Assembly: GCA_037974665.1 (NCBI GenBank)
Contig: CM075771.1
Span: forward strand, 16,713,425-16,777,424
Source of the DNA: Ehretia macrophylla
Lineage: Eukaryota > Streptophyta > Magnoliopsida > Boraginales > Ehretiaceae
Direction: 5' to 3'
DNA: 64,000 nucleotides
The position numbers and the translations under genes are program-made. The first letter of the stretch is position 1. Every line of letters starts with the position of its first letter. Under the pieces are notes generated by a model. It was given only the letters and a program-made list of their open reading frames with translations, was not told the origin of the DNA and searched no databases. Shown here piece after piece: positions 49,401 to 61,624 of this stretch.

Positions 49401-52400
49401 CAAGGTACCGTGGGATTCGATAATAGAAATGTGATGGATTAGGTTGTCGTCCTTTTCGCTGCTCATGACGTACGATCCGGGATGGAAAAACAGCGCAAAA
49501 GAATAATAGTATCCCGAAACTGATGAAAAGGTTTGATTTTGGGCTCCAAAAATATGCACAGCCGAGCAAGCTTGCTGCCCCTGTCGTAAAGCCCTCAGAG
49601 AGCTTTCCAACGGTATGTCGTGCGTCGCGTAACTCCTTAAGGATCGAAAGTTATTGGCAAAGGAGCGACGGAGACCTAGTCCCAAGCCCCAAGCCCTCGG
49701 TTTACTGGCCCAGCCTCTACGTGAAGCGTAGTTGTCTTGCCCAAGGTGCCATGGGATTCAATAATAGAAATGTGATAGATTAGGTTGTCGTCCTTTTTGG
49801 GGGTCACGATGTACGATATGGGACGAAAAAATAGCCCAAAAGCATAAAAGTGTCCCGAAACTGATGAAAACATTCAATTTTAGACTACGATAACAGGCGC
49901 AGCAAAGCAGGCTTGCTACCCCCGTCGTAGAACTCTCAGAGGGCTTTCCAACAATTTGTTATGCGCCGCGTAACTCCTTACGGATCAAAAGTTATCGGCA
50001 AATGAATGACGGAGACCTGGTCCCAAGCCCCATGCCCTCGGTTTGCCGTCCCATCCTGTAAGTGAAGCGTAGTTTTCTTGCCCAAGGTTCTGTGGGATTC
50101 GATAATAGAAATGTGATGGATTAGGTTGTCGTCCTTTTCTAGGCTCCCGACGTACAATCAGGGAAGGAAAAATAGCGTAAAAGAATAAAAGTGTCCCAAA
50201 ACTAATGAAAACGTTCGATTTTAGGCTCCAAAAAAAGGCGCAGCTGAGCAGGATTGCTACCTCCGTTGTAGAGCTCTCGGAGAGCTTTCCAACGGTATGA
50301 TGTATGCCACATAACTCTTTACGGATCAAAAGTTATGGGCACTGGAGCGACAGAGAACTAGTCCCAAGCCCCACGCCCTCGGTTTACGGGCCCAACCTCT
50401 ACGTGAGGCGAAGTTGTTTTGCCCAAGGTGTCGTGGGATTCGGTAATAGAAATGTGATGGATTAGGTTGTCGTCCTTTTCGCGGCTCAAGATGTACGATC
50501 CGGGACGGAAAAACAGCGCAAAAATAAAAAAGTATCCCGACACTGATGAAGACATTCAATTTTTGGCTACGATAACAGGCGCAACAAAGCAGGCTTGCTA
50601 CCCCCGTCGTAGAGGTCTCAGAGAGCTTTCCAACAATTTGTTGTGCGCCGCGTAATTCCTTACGGATCAAAAGTTATGGGCAAATGAACGACGGAGACTT
50701 GGTCCCAAGCCCCACGCCCTCGGTTTGTCAGCCCATCATGTAAGTGAAGCGAAGTTGTCTTGCCCAAGGTGCCGTGGGATTTGATAATAGAAATGTGATG
50801 GATTAAGTTGTCGTCCTTTTCTAGGCTCACGACGTATGATCCGGGAAGGAAAAATAGCACAAAAGAAGAAAAGTGTCCCAAAATTGATAAAAACGTTCGA
50901 TTTTGGGCTCCAAAAACAGGCGCAGCCAAGCAAGCTTGCTACCCCCGTTGTAGAGCTCTCGTAGAGCTTTCCAACGGTATGTTGTGCGCCGCGTAACTCC
51001 TTATGGATCAAAAGTTATGGGCACCGGAGCGACGGAGACATGGTCCCAAGCCCTACGCCCTTGTTTTGCGGGCCCAGCCTCTACGTGAAGCGAAGTTGTC
51101 TTGCCAAAGGTTCCATTGGATTTGATAATAAAAATGTGATAGATTAGGTTGTCGTCCTTTTCGTGGCTCACGACTTACGATCCGAGACGGAAAAACAGCG
51201 CAAAAGCATAAAAGTATCCCGAAACTGATGAAAACGTTCGATTTTGGGCTCTGAAAATAGGCGCAGCCGAGCAGAATTGTTACCTCCGTCGCAGAGCTCT
51301 TGGAGAACTTTCCAACTGTATTTTGTGGGCCGCGTAACTCCTTACGGATCAAAAGCTATGGGCACCGGAGCGACAGATACCTGGTCACAAGCCCCACGCC
51401 CTCAGTTTGTGGGCCCAGCCTCTACGTGAAATGAAAATGTCATGCCCAAGGCGTCGTGGGATTCAGTAATAGAAATGTGATTGATTAGGTTGTTGTTCTT
51501 TTCGCGGCTAACGACGTACGATCCGGGACGGGAAAACAGCACAAAAGAAGAAAAGTGTCCCGAAACTGTTGAAAACGTTCGATTTTGGGCTCCGAAAACA
51601 GGCGCAGTCATGTAGTCTTGCTACCCCTGTCGTAGAGCTCTCGGAGAGCTTTCCAACCGGTATGATGTGCGCCGGGTAACTCCTTACGGATCAAAAGTTA
51701 TGGGCAAAGGAGCGACAAAGACCTGGTCCCAAGGCCCACTCCCTCAGTTTGCGGCCCCAGCCTCTACGAGAAGCAAAGATGTCTTGCCCAAGGTGCCGTG
51801 GGATTCGATAATAGAAATGTGATCGATTAGGTTGTCGTCCTTTTTGTGGCTCACGACGTACGATCCGGGACAGTAAAACAGCGCAAAAGAAGAAAATATA
51901 CCGAAACTGATGAAAACGTTCGATTTTGGGCTTCAATAATAGGCGTAGCTGAGCAGGCTTGCTGCACATGTTGTAGAGCTTTCAGAGAGCTTTCCAACGG
52001 TATGCTGTGCACCACGTAACTCCTTACGGATCAAAAGGTATGGGCACTAGAGGGACGCAGACCTGGTCCCAAGCCCCACGTCCTCGGTTTGCGGGCCGAG
52101 CATCAACATGAAGCAAAGTTGTCGTACGCAAGGTGCCGTGGGATTCGGCAATATAAATGTGATGGATTATTTTGTCGTTCTTTTCGCGGCTTATGACGTA
52201 CGATCTGGGATAGAAAAACAGCGCAAAAGTAGAAAAGTGTCCTGAAACTGATGAAAACATTCGATTTTAGGCTCCGAAAATAGGCACAGCTGAGCAGGAT
52301 TGCTGCCCCCATCTTATAGCTCTTGGAGTGCTTTCCAACGGTATACTGTGCACCGCGTAACTCTTTATGGATCAAAAGTTATGGGCAAAGGAGCGATGGA

Positions 52401-55400
52401 GACCTAGTCCCAAGCCCCACGCCCTCGGTTTACTGGCCCATCCTGTACGTGAAGCAAAGTTGTCTTGCCTAAGGTGCCTTGGGATTCAATAATAGAAATG
52501 TGATGGATTAGGTTGTCGTCCTTTTCTACACTCACGACGTACGATCAGGGATGAAAAAATAGCGCAGATGAAGAAAAGTGTCCCAAAACTGATGAAAACA
52601 TTCGATTTTGGGCTCCAAAAACAGGCGCAGTCGAGAAGGATTGCTACCCCCGTCGTAGAGCTCTCGGAGATCTTTCCAACAATATGTTGTGCGACACGTA
52701 ACACCTTACAGATCAAAAGTTATGGGCACCGGAGCGACAAATGCTTGGTCACAAACCCCACGCCCTCGGTTTGCGGGCCTAGCCTCTACGTGAAGTGAAG
52801 TTGTCATGCCCAAGGTGTCGTGGGATTCGGTAATAGAAACGTGATTGATTCGGTTGTCGTCCTTTTGCAAATGACGACGTACGATCCGGGACGAAACAAC
52901 AGCGTAAAAGAAGAAAAGTGCACCGAACTGATGAAAACATTCAATTTTGGGCTTCGAATACAGGCGCAGATGAGTAGGCTTGCTGTCCCCGTCGTAGAGC
53001 TCTAGGAGAACTTTCCAACGGTATGTTGTGCATCACGTAACTCCTTACGGATCAAAAGTTATGGGCACCGGAGCGACGGAGACATGGTCCCAAGCCCTAC
53101 GCCCTCGGTTTGCGGGCCCAGCCTCTACATGAAGCAAAGTTGTCTTGCCCAAGGTGCCGTGGAATTTGGTTATAGAAATGTGATGGATTAGGTTGTCCTC
53201 TTTTTTGCGACTCACGACGTACTATCCAGGACGGAAAAACAGCGCAAAAAAAGAAAAGTATCCCGAAACTAAAGAAAATGTTTAATTTTGGGCTTCAAAA
53301 TAGGCGCAGCAGAGCAGGCTTGCTTTCCCCGTCGTAGAGCTCTCAGAGATTTTTCAAACGGTGTGCTGTGCGCTGTGTAACTCCTTATGGATCAAAAGTT
53401 ATGGGCACCGAAGCGACGGAGACCTGGTCCCAAGCCCTATGCCCTTGGTTTGCGGGCCCAGCCTCTGTGTGAAGCAAAGTTGTCTTACCTAAGGTAAAGT
53501 GGGATTCGGTAATAGAAATTTGATGGATTAGGTTGTCGTCCTTTTCGCAGCTCACGACGTACGATCCGGGATGAAAAAACATCACAAAAGAAGAAAAGTG
53601 TCCCGAAACAAATAAAAATGTTATATTTTGGGCTCCAAAAATAGGCACAGCTGAGCAGGATTGCTACCCCAGTTGTAGACCTCTCGGAGAGCTTTCCAAC
53701 GATATGTTGTGAGCTATGTAACTCCTTACGGATAAAAAGTTATGGGCAAAGGAGTAACGGAGACCTGGTCCCAAGCCCCACGCTCTCGGTTTACCAGCTC
53801 ATCCTGTACGTGTAGCAAAGTTATCTTGCCCAAGGTGCCTGGGATTCGATAATAGAAATATGATGGATTAGGTTGCCGTCCTTTTCTAGGCTCACGACGA
53901 ACGATCCAGGAAGGAAAAACAAAGCAAAAGAAGAAAAGTGTCCCGAAACTGATGAAAACGTTCAATTTTGGGCTCCAAAAATAGGCACAGCTGAGCAGGC
54001 TTCCTGGCCCCGTCGTAGAGTTGTCGGAGAGCTTTCCAATAGTATGTTGTGCGCCACGTAACTCCTTACGAATCAAAAGTTATGGGCACCGGAGCGACGG
54101 AGACCTAGTCCCAAGCCCCAGGCCCTTGGTTTGGGGGCCCAGCCTCTACGTGAAGCGAAGTTGTCTTGCCCAAGGTGCCATGGGATTCGGTAATAGAAAT
54201 GTGATGGATTAGGTTATAGTCATTTTTGCGGCTCACGACGTACGATCCGGGATGGAAAAATAGCACAAAAGAAGAAAAGTGTTCCAAAACTGATCAAAAC
54301 GTTCGATTTTGGGCTCCAAAAAGAGGCACATCCGAGCAGGCTTGCTGCCCTTGTCGTAGAGCACTCGGAGAGCTTTCCAACGGCATGCTGTGAGCCATGT
54401 AACGCCTTACGGATCAAAAGTTATGGGCAAAGGAAAGACGTAGACCTGGTCCCAAGCCCCACACCCTCGGTTTGCCGGCCCATCCTGTACGTGAAGCGAA
54501 GTTGTCTTGCCCAAGGTGTCGTGGCATTCGATAATAGAAATGTGATGGATTAGGTTGCCGTCCTTTTCTAGGCTCACGACGTATGATCCGGGAAGAGAAA
54601 GCAGCACAGAAGAAGTAAAGTATCCTAAAATTGATGAAAATGTTCGATTTTGGATTTCGAAAATTGGCGCAGCTGAGCAGGCTTGCAGCCCCCGTAGTAG
54701 AGCTCTCGGAGAGCTTTCCAACGGTATGCTGTGCGTCGTGTAACTCCTTACGGATCAAAAGTTATGGGCAAAAGAGCGACGGAGACCTGGCCCCAAGCCC
54801 CACGCCCTCGATTTGCGGGCCCATCCTCTACGTGAAGTGAAGTTGTCTTGCCCAAGGTGCGGTGGGATTCGATAATAGAAATGTGATGGATTAGGTTGTC
54901 GTCCTTTTCTAGGCTCACGACGTACGATCCGGGATGGAAAAACAGCGCAAAAGAAAAAAAGTATCCCAAAACTGATGAAAACATTAGATTTTGGGCTCCT
55001 AAAATAGGGGCAACGGAGCAGACTTCCTACTCCCGTCATAGAGCTCTCAAAGAGCTTTCCAACGGTATGCTGTGCGCCGCGTAACTCCTTACGGATCAAA
55101 AGTTATGGGCACCGGAGCAACGAAAACCTGGTCCTCAGCCCCACGCCCTCGGTTTGCAGGCCCAGCCTCTACGTGAAGCGAAGTTGTCTTGCCCAAGTTT
55201 TCATGGGATTCGATAATAGTAATGTGATGGATTAGGTTGTCATCCTTTTTGCGGCTCAGGACGTACGATCTGGGTCAAAAAAATAGCACAAAAGAAGGAA
55301 AGTGTCCCGCAACTAATGAAAACATTCGATTTTGGGCTCCGAAAATAGGCACAGCTGAGCAGGCTTGTTGCCTCGGTCATAGATCTCTCGGAGAGCTTTC

Positions 55401-58400
55401 CAACTGTATGATGTGCGCCGCGTAACTCCTTACGGATCAAAAGTTATGGGCACCGGAGCGACGGAGACCTAGTCCCATGCCCTACGCCCTCGGTTTGCGG
55501 GCCCAGCCTCTACGTGAAGTGAAGTTGTCTTGCCCTAGGTGCCATGGGATTCGATAATAGAAATGTGACGGATTAGGTTGTCGTCCTTTTTGCAGCTCAC
55601 GACGTACGATCCTTGACGAAAAAACAGCGTAAAAGAAGAAAAGTGTCTCAAAACTGATGAAAATGTGCCATTTTGGGCTCTGAAAATAGGCGCAGCCTAG
55701 CAGGATTGTTGCCCCCGTCGTACAGAGAGCTTTCCAACGGTATACTGTGCGTCGCGTAACACCTTACGGATCAAAAGTTATGGGCTCCGAAACGACAGAT
55801 AACTGGTCACAAGCCCCACGCCCTCGATTTGCGGGCCCAACCTCTATGTCAAGTGAAGTTGTCTTGCCCAAGGTGTTGTGGGATTCCGTAATAGAAATGT
55901 GATTGATTAGGATGTTTACCTTTTCGCAGTTGACGATGTACGATACGGGATGAAAAAATAGCGCAAAAGAAGAAAAGTACCCCGAAACTAACGAAAACAT
56001 TCAATTTTGGGCTCCGAAAACATGCACAGCAAAGCGGTCTTGCTGCCTCCGTCATAGAGCTCTCGGAGAGCTTTGCAACGGTATGTTATACGCCGCGTAA
56101 CTTCTTACGGATTAAAAGTTATGGGCACCGGAGCGATGGAGACCTGGTGCGAAAACCGACACCCTCGGTTTGCGGGTGCAGCCTCTATGTGAGGCAAAGT
56201 TGGGCTTGCCCAAGGTACCGTGGGATTCGATAATAGAAATGTGATGGATTAGGTTGTCGTCCTTTTCGCGGCTCCCGACGTACGATCCGGGACGAAAAAA
56301 CAGCGCAAAAGATAAAAAGTATCCCAAAACAGATGAAAACATTCAATTTTGGGCTACAAAAATAGGCACAGCCGATCAAGCTTCCTGCCCCTGTCGTAGA
56401 GCTCTCGGTGAGCTTTCCAACGGTGTGCTGTGCAATGCGTAACTCCTTAGGGATCAAAAGTTATGGGCGCCGGAGCGATGGAGACTTGGTCACAAGTCCC
56501 ATGCCATCGGTTTGCGGGCGCAGCCTCTACTTGAAGCGAAGTTGTATTGCCCAAGGTGCCGTGGGATTCAATAATAGAAATGTGATGGATTAGGTTGTCG
56601 TTCTTTTCGCGGCTCACGACGTACGATCCCGGACGTAAAAACAGTGATAAAGAAGAAAAGTATCCTGAAACTGATGAATACGTTCGATTTTGGGCTTCAA
56701 AAATAGGCGCAGTCGAGCAAGCTTGCTGCCCACGTCGTAGAGCTCTCAGAGACCTTTCCAACGGTATGCTTTGCGCCGCGTAACTCCTTATGGATCAAAA
56801 GTTATGGGCACCGGAGCGACGGATACCTGGTCACAAGCCCCACGCCCTTGGTTTGTGGGCCCACCCTCTATGTGAAACGAAGTTGTCTTGCCCAAGGTAT
56901 CGTGGGATTCGATAATACTAATGTGATGGATTAGTTTGTCGTCCTTTTCACGGCTCATAATGTATGATCCGGGATGGAAAAGCAGCGCAAAAGTAGAAAA
57001 GTGTCCCAAAATTGATGAAAACATTCAATTTTGGGCTCCGAAAACAGGCACAGCTGAGCAGGATTGCTGCCCCCATTGTAGAGCTCTTTGAGAGCTTTTG
57101 AACGGTATGTTGTACGCCGCGTAACACCTTACGGATCAAAAGTTATGGGTACCGGTGCAACATATACCTGGTCACAAGCCCCACGCCCTTGGTTTACCGG
57201 CTCATCCTGTACGTGAAGCGAAGTTATCTTGCCCAAGGTGCCATGAGATTCGATAATAGAAATGTGATGGATTAGGTTACCGTGCTTTTATAGGCTCACG
57301 ACGTACGATCCGGGAAGGAAAAATCGCGCAAAAGAAGAAAAGTATCCCAAAACTGATGAAAACGTTCGATTTTGGGCTCCAAAAATAGGCTCAGCCAAGC
57401 AGGCTCGCTGCTCCCATCATAGAGCTCTCGGAGAGCTTTCTAACGGTATGTTGTGCGCTGCGTAACTCTTTACGGATCAAAAGTTTTGGCCAAAGGAGCG
57501 ACGGAGACCTGGTCCCAAGACCCACGCCCTCGGTTTGTGAGCCCTGCCTCTACGTGAAGCAAAGTTGTCTTGCCCAAGGTGCCATGGGATTTGGTAATAG
57601 AAATGTGATAGATTAGGTTGTCATCCTTTTCGCGGCTCACGACGTACGATCCGGGATGAAAAAATAGCGCAAAAGCAGAAAAATGTCCCAATACTGATGA
57701 AAAATGTTCGATTTTGGGCTCCGAAAATAGGCGCAGCCGAGTACGCTTGTTGTCCCCGTCCTAGAGCTCTCGGAGAGTTTTCCAACAGTATGCTGTGCAC
57801 CACGTAATTCCTTACGGATCTAAAGTTATGGGCACCGGAGCGACAGATACCTGGTCACAAGCCCCACGCCCTCGGTTTGCGGGCCCAACCTCTACTTGAA
57901 GTGAAGTTGTCATGACCAAGGTGTCGAGGGATTCGGTAATTGAAATGTGATGGATTAGGTTGTCGTCCTTTTCCCGGCTCACGACGTACGATCCAGGACG
58001 AAAAATTAGTGCAAAAGAAAAAAAGTATCCCAAAATTGATGCAAACGTTCAATTTTGGGCTCCGAAAATAGGCTCAGTTGAGCAGAATTGCTGCCACCAT
58101 CATAGAGATATCAGAGAGCTTTCCAATAGTATGCTGTACACCACATAACTCCTTACAGATCAAAAGTTATGGGCACCGCAGCAATGGAAACCTGGTCCCA
58201 AGCCCTACGCCCTCGGTTTGCGGGCCCAGCCTCTACGTGAAGTGAAGTTGTCTTGCCCAAGGTGCCGTAGGATTCGATAGTAAAAATGTGATAGATTAGG
58301 TTGTCATCCTTTTCGCGGCTCACGACGTACGTTTTGGGAGGGAAAAACCTCGTAAAAGAAGAAAAGTGTCCTGAAACTGATGAAAATGTTCAATTTTGGT

Positions 58401-58869
58401 CTCCGAAAATAGGTACAGCCGAGCAGGCTTGCTGCCCCCGTCATAGAGCACTCGAAGAGCTTTCCAACGGTTTGATGTACGTCACGTAACTCCTTACGGA
58501 TCAAAAGTTATGGTCACAAGAGCGACGAAGAGCTAGCCCCAAGCCCTACGCCCTCAGTTTGCGGGCCCAGCCTCTACGTGAAGCGAAGTTGTCTTGCCTA
58601 AGGTATCATGGGATTCGGTAATAGAAATGTGATGGATTAGATTGTAGTCCTTTTCGCAACTCACGAGGTACGATCTGAGACGGAAAAACAGCGCAAAAGC
58701 ATAAAAGTGTCCCAAAAATGATGAAAACGTTCTATTTTGGACTCCAAAAATAGGCGCACCTGAGTAAGCTTGCTGCCCCAGTTGTAGAGCTCTCGGAGAG
58801 CTTTCCAACGATATACTGTGTGCCTCGTAACTCCTTACGGATCAAAAGTTATGGGCAAAGGAGCAACGA
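43437..58869 (+). repeat. Satellite block 3 (about 45 monomers, two subtypes)
   Basis: The same 341-bp satellite in the same orientation. It mixes the common GGCACCGGAG monomer with a subtype having GGCAAAGGAG (or close variants). Many of these also have CCATCCTGTACGTG for CCAGCCTCTACGTG and TTTTCTAGGCTC for TTTTCGCGGCTC. Subtype copies start near 44548, 45911, 46590, 48634, 48974, 49656, 49996, 50689, 51703, 52384, 53745, 54426, 54767, 57488 and 58854. The gaps are about 4, 2, 6, 1, 2, 1, 2, 3, 2, 4, 2, 1, 8 and 4 monomers, mostly even. A ~13-bp deletion near 55720 removes the palindrome of one copy. Long open frames here (up to ~130 codons) are by-products of the repeat. Confidence 0.96.
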
Positions 58870-60307
58870 TGTGAAACCCCATATTTTGCTTTAATCCGAT
58901 TTGCGTGCTTTACCTCGTTTTGCGTGAATTGACCTATTTATGTGCTATATGACTTAGAATGTGATAATCATGTGATTAATACTCCTAATACATGCTAAGT
59001 GTGCATTCATGAAATTTTCATCAAAAATAAAATTAGAAATTTTATCGTCGGTTTTGGTAAGTAGGTTTTTGAACACCTGTCCACTAAAATTTTTATAGGG
59101 GTGTTTTAAACATTTTAAAACCTAGTCCTCGAGTATTAATAGACCCGTGTTTGATTAAAACGGATTTGGAATCGGTTTTGGAATTTTAAAGATTTTTACA
59201 CTTTCTTTTGCAAGAAAACGAGTTTTAAGCCGATTCGAGTGAAACTATTTTAATGTAACATTTTTTGTCACCTAAAATATAATGTCTAGAATTAGTTTAA
59301 GTGTTAAATTAATAGTTGAACAAGAAATACTCAAGAAATGAATTAAAAGACCAGAAAAGCAAATAAAGGACTAAATAAACAACTTTGACTTTGCATTTTT
59401 TATTTGACCAACCCATTATATGCATAATATCATCAACACACACAAAACACAACACAAAACACACTCAAACAACACACACATAGCCGAGAGCTTCAAGGGA
59501 GAAAAGAGAAAGAAATTTTAAAGGTTTTCAAAGCAATTTTTCATAGAAAACCCTAGTTTTTGTCCGTAGAACTTCGTGCCGAGTTGGATTCCGCTTGTTG
59601 GGCATGCATTGCACGCATTTCTAAGCTTATATCGCATCAAAGGTAAGAGAAAAATTCTAGTTCTCAAAAGTCAAATTTTATGTTTTTGCTCATAACTGCA
59701 TTTTGAACTGTTAGAATGTTAATTTGAAGATATATTATTGCTCAGTGCATGCTAGGGATCGTTTATATGTATTATTACGAGATTTGAACCATTGTAGCAA
59801 AATTATTTATTTTCGGGTATTAAAAGTTGATTAATTAGCCATTTGATGATTATCTTGAGTTATTGAGGTTGGAATCGATTGCCGTCGATTTCTAAAAGTT
59901 TGTTAATTACGTGGTAACGCTGTTATAATGCCGAATTTTGGATTGCGATGTTTGGGTGAAAATCCAAAAATTTCAGCCTAGGTGCATTGAGGTTTTAGGG
60001 TTGTTGGGCTTGATTTTGATGTGTCTTGGTTGGTTTCCGAGAGGGCTAAAGTAGTTGATTGAATGGGTGAGTGTTTGAAACTGATTTGGAGTTGTTTGGA
60101 TTAGTAGAATGTAAGATATGATTATTTGAAGTTTAGGTTGTCTTTCTTTAAATTGTTGAATTGAGCCTTTAGTTGATTGGGTGGTATTTGAGTGATTGAA
60201 TTGTGAGTTGTTAATGGTTAGACTAGGGTTAGATTACGTGTTTCATGCATGTTAAGTTGGATGGCCTACTTTGTCATCTAACTTAGTTGTTTTGTTGTTT
60301 AATTAAA

Positions 60308-60401
60308 TATTGATGTTATATTGATGTTATATTGATGATTATATTGATGTTACATTGATGGAAATGGAAGATTATTGATGATTATTGATTGATGATTGAT
60401 G
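60308..60401 (+). repeat. Short tandem repeat, ATTGATGTTAT type
   Basis: About nine imperfect units built on TTGATG, first as ATATTGATGTT and then as shorter ATTGATG steps. Typical slippage-generated repeat in the LTR. Confidence 0.75.
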
Positions 60402-60701
60402 AACCAGGAGATAGGCAATTCTGGTAGATTGTCCTCTTGTGAATGATGTTATTATTATTGTTGAGTCTTGGTATGTGTGTGCTACCTCTAGGGTAGCATC
60501 GGGCTATCGGGTTGATAACGGCATGACTACCAGAGACTACCCCCAGCTCGCATGACGGAGGTGTCATGGAGGAAGGGGCTAGTGAGGTACCTCAGGTGCG
60601 TGGGTAATAGGGAGTTACAAGAAGAATGGTTGAGATCGTGATGGCGTTTGGAGCTATACCAAATTGAGTATCCTTTATTGATTGGTCATTATAGTTATGT
60701 G

Positions 60702-60708
60702 TTTATAA
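60702..60708 (+). promoter_or_regulatory. Candidate TATA box in element C LTR, upstream
   Basis: TTTATAA within a block (GTATCCTTT, then TATGTG) shared with the family-1 LTRs, where the equivalent is TATAAGT at 17920. Conservation between families makes this the better of two candidates. Confidence 0.4.
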
Positions 60709-60809
60709 TGTATTGATGTTTATTTGTGTGTTTACTTGCTCAAAAGATCATTTCCAAGGAGTATAGTAAATACTGTTAGAGACCTATCAGCTCCTCGCTG
60801 AGCTTGTTT

Positions 60810-60816
60810 TATATAA
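60810..60816 (+). promoter_or_regulatory. Candidate TATA box in element C LTR, downstream
   Basis: TATATAA in CTCGCTGAGCTTG-TTTTATATAAG-CTCAC. Family-1 LTRs keep the flanking CTCGCTGAG and ACTCAC but read CATAAGG in the middle, so the TATA itself is not conserved. Confidence 0.3.
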
Positions 60817-60844
60817 GCTCACTCTCTATTATTGCATGCATACA

Positions 60845-60937
60845 GGTGTCCTTTCGCAAGATTACGGGTACGTGCCACCAGAAGGGGAAAATGTGCCTTA
60901 CGTGGATGAGTCTTATGTGCAAGAGTCTTTGCCATGA
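60845..60937 (+). other. Acidic reading frame in element C LTR
   Basis: Thirty codons from GGT to CCA, then TGA. It begins at an acceptor-like ATGCATACAG followed by GTG, in the same phase as the family-1 frame. The peptide is Asp/Glu-rich, with VPPEGENVP, VDES and QESLP, comparable to VPEDNVP, DDS and DSLE of family 1. It sits at the matching place after the conserved CTCGCTGAG/CTCAC block. There is no in-frame ATG at its start. Confidence 0.4.
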
Positions 60938-61330
60938 GATTGTTTATAGTTATTGTATTATGATGTATTGTAAAACCTACCTTAGTATAAAGACTTATGT
61001 ATAATGGTTTAGTAGTCTTCTTTTGACCATGTTAGATTACTACGTTGGTTTATAATCTATTTTGATGTGTATGTTAAAGTTAAGGTATGATGTTGGAACG
61101 GAGGCGTATAACTATGAATGGATCATCTAAGAATGATTGTTGTATAATATGGTTATGTTGTATGTTGTTAATGGTATTGAGGAATTGATTGTCGTTTGGT
61201 TGAGGAGTTTGATTGTATGATGTTTTGAGAGGTTGGTTTAGAGCCTTGGTGTCTTAATTACTGTCGTTATACTGTCAAAATTCTGTTGCGTCCTGACTGA
61301 TTATAGGTAGGGTCGAGTTGGGGTGTGACA

Positions 61331-61624
61331 TTTAAGTAGTATCAGAGTGCATGTTAGCTGTCAGCCGGGGTATTCTCGGATTGTAGGTAATGGTCTTAGC
61401 ATGAAAGTATGTGTGAAGTGAAAGAAAAGTGAACTATGTGTTAATATGGTTAAGTGATTATGGGATTATGTGATTTAGTGCTTATGTGATTATGTGACTA
61501 ATTTGTTTATGTGATTGATACTTAAGTGATTTATGTGCTTTATATGAGTTTATTGTTTATGTGTTAATAGTCGTTCATAGTTTGTTAATGTGGTATAACC
61601 TATGCTAACTCTTTGATTAGTAGA
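61331..61624 (+). other. Element C leader
   Basis: Untranslated region between LTR and gag, rich in ATGTGATT-like steps (TTATGTGATTATGTGA). No gene seen. Confidence 0.7.
61337..61347 (+). other. Primer-binding site of element C (decayed)
   Basis: TAGTATCAGAG differs by one G-to-A change from the initiator tRNA-Met site TGGTATCAGAG. The next base is T instead of C. Confidence 0.75.

Larger units (their letters stand above)
58870..61330 (+). repeat. 5' LTR of element C (2461 bp)
   Basis: Runs from TGTGAAACCCC to GAGTTGGGGTGTGACA, six bases before the primer-binding site. It is AT-rich. It contains short GTGC units at the head, a purine-rich patch near 59486-59520, a TTGATG-type short tandem repeat (60308-60401), two TATA candidates (60702-60708 and 60810-60816) and an acidic frame (60845-60937). 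The 3' LTR is outside the window, so length rests on the 5' start, the TGACA end and the adjoining primer-binding site. Confidence 0.88.

Noticed and set aside
1..58869. Many similar open frames of 60-130 codons in the satellite, on both strands (for example 54414-54758 on -)
   Set aside because: They are the repeat read through. The unit of 341 bp shifts phase each turn, several frames are open at the same place, and stops come and go by single substitutions. There are no conserved start signals or known domains.
1..58869. CENP-B-box-like motif in the satellite
   Set aside because: The nearest candidates (around ACGATCCGGGACG) do not fit the TTCG-N4-A-N2-CGGG core.
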